Source: Bacteroidota bacterium (GTDB lineage: Bacteria > Bacteroidota > Bacteroidia > Flavobacteriales > Flavobacteriaceae). Taken from it: a DNA stretch of 13,455 nt. Numbering within the stretch: the stretch's first letter is position 1; each line of letters begins with the position of its first letter. The notes under the pieces are model-generated. The model did no database searches, was not told where the DNA came from, and saw only the letters and a program-made list of their open reading frames with translations. Below, one piece after another: positions 13,450 through 13,455 of the stretch. The stretch covers positions 1 through 13,455 of the forward strand of contig JAJRSY010000302.1 of assembly GCA_024278565.1 (NCBI GenBank), written 5' to 3'. A program made the translations under genes and the position numbers.

Positions 13450-13455
13450 AAACCA

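Noticed and set aside
1..13455. CRISPR array, insertion sequence, tRNA or rRNA genes
   Set aside because: I looked for regularly spaced repeats, transposase motifs, cloverleaf-like segments and rRNA stretches and found none.

Overview
The window looks like chromosomal DNA of a marine-type member of the Flavobacteriaceae (Bacteroidota). The sequence-based reasons are moderate AT-richness, several copies of the Bacteroidota -7 promoter box TAnnTTTG, no obvious Shine-Dalgarno sequences, four Sec signal peptides that all place Gln at the predicted mature N-terminus, a type IX secretion (T9SS) C-terminal domain, and kdsC and maf next to a DUF2520 gene. Genus and species cannot be decided from the window.

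Layout. Bases 1-283 hold no recognisable gene but are rich in short repeats; a strong bidirectional terminator follows (284-322). From 381 to 8280 all genes lie on the + strand with small gaps or overlaps: a DUF2520 Rossmann-fold protein, kdsC (KDO-8-phosphate phosphatase), maf (nucleotide pyrophosphatase), a lipoprotein of unknown function, a short MscS-type channel, a large secreted PIG-L deacetylase, a 33-residue single-helix membrane protein, and a sodium:solute symporter. After a 143-base promoter region comes a Tat-exported Gfo/Idh/MocA oxidoreductase (8424-9446). Two minus-strand genes converge on it: a DUF2911/TPR periplasmic protein (9631-10476) and a T9SS-secreted probable beta-propeller protein (10566-11711). 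A 307-base divergent region separates these from a periplasmic M20 (AbgB-like) amidohydrolase (12019-13449).

How the genes may work together. The first block (DUF2520-kdsC-maf) is housekeeping: KDO supply for lipopolysaccharide core and removal of non-canonical nucleotides. The lipoprotein and MscS-like channel appended to it belong to the envelope. The middle block is the most interesting. A secreted PIG-L deacetylase, a tiny membrane protein and a Na+ symporter are separated by only 2 and 1 bases, so they are probably translated together. I infer an outside-the-cytoplasm hydrolysis plus inner-membrane uptake system for an N-acetylated or related small molecule, with the microprotein as a possible symporter subunit, by analogy with the small partners of other symporters (YhdT/PanF, DUF4212). 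The exported Gfo/Idh/MocA protein downstream could act on the same class of compound, but it has its own promoter-like sequence. Substrates cannot be read from the sequence.
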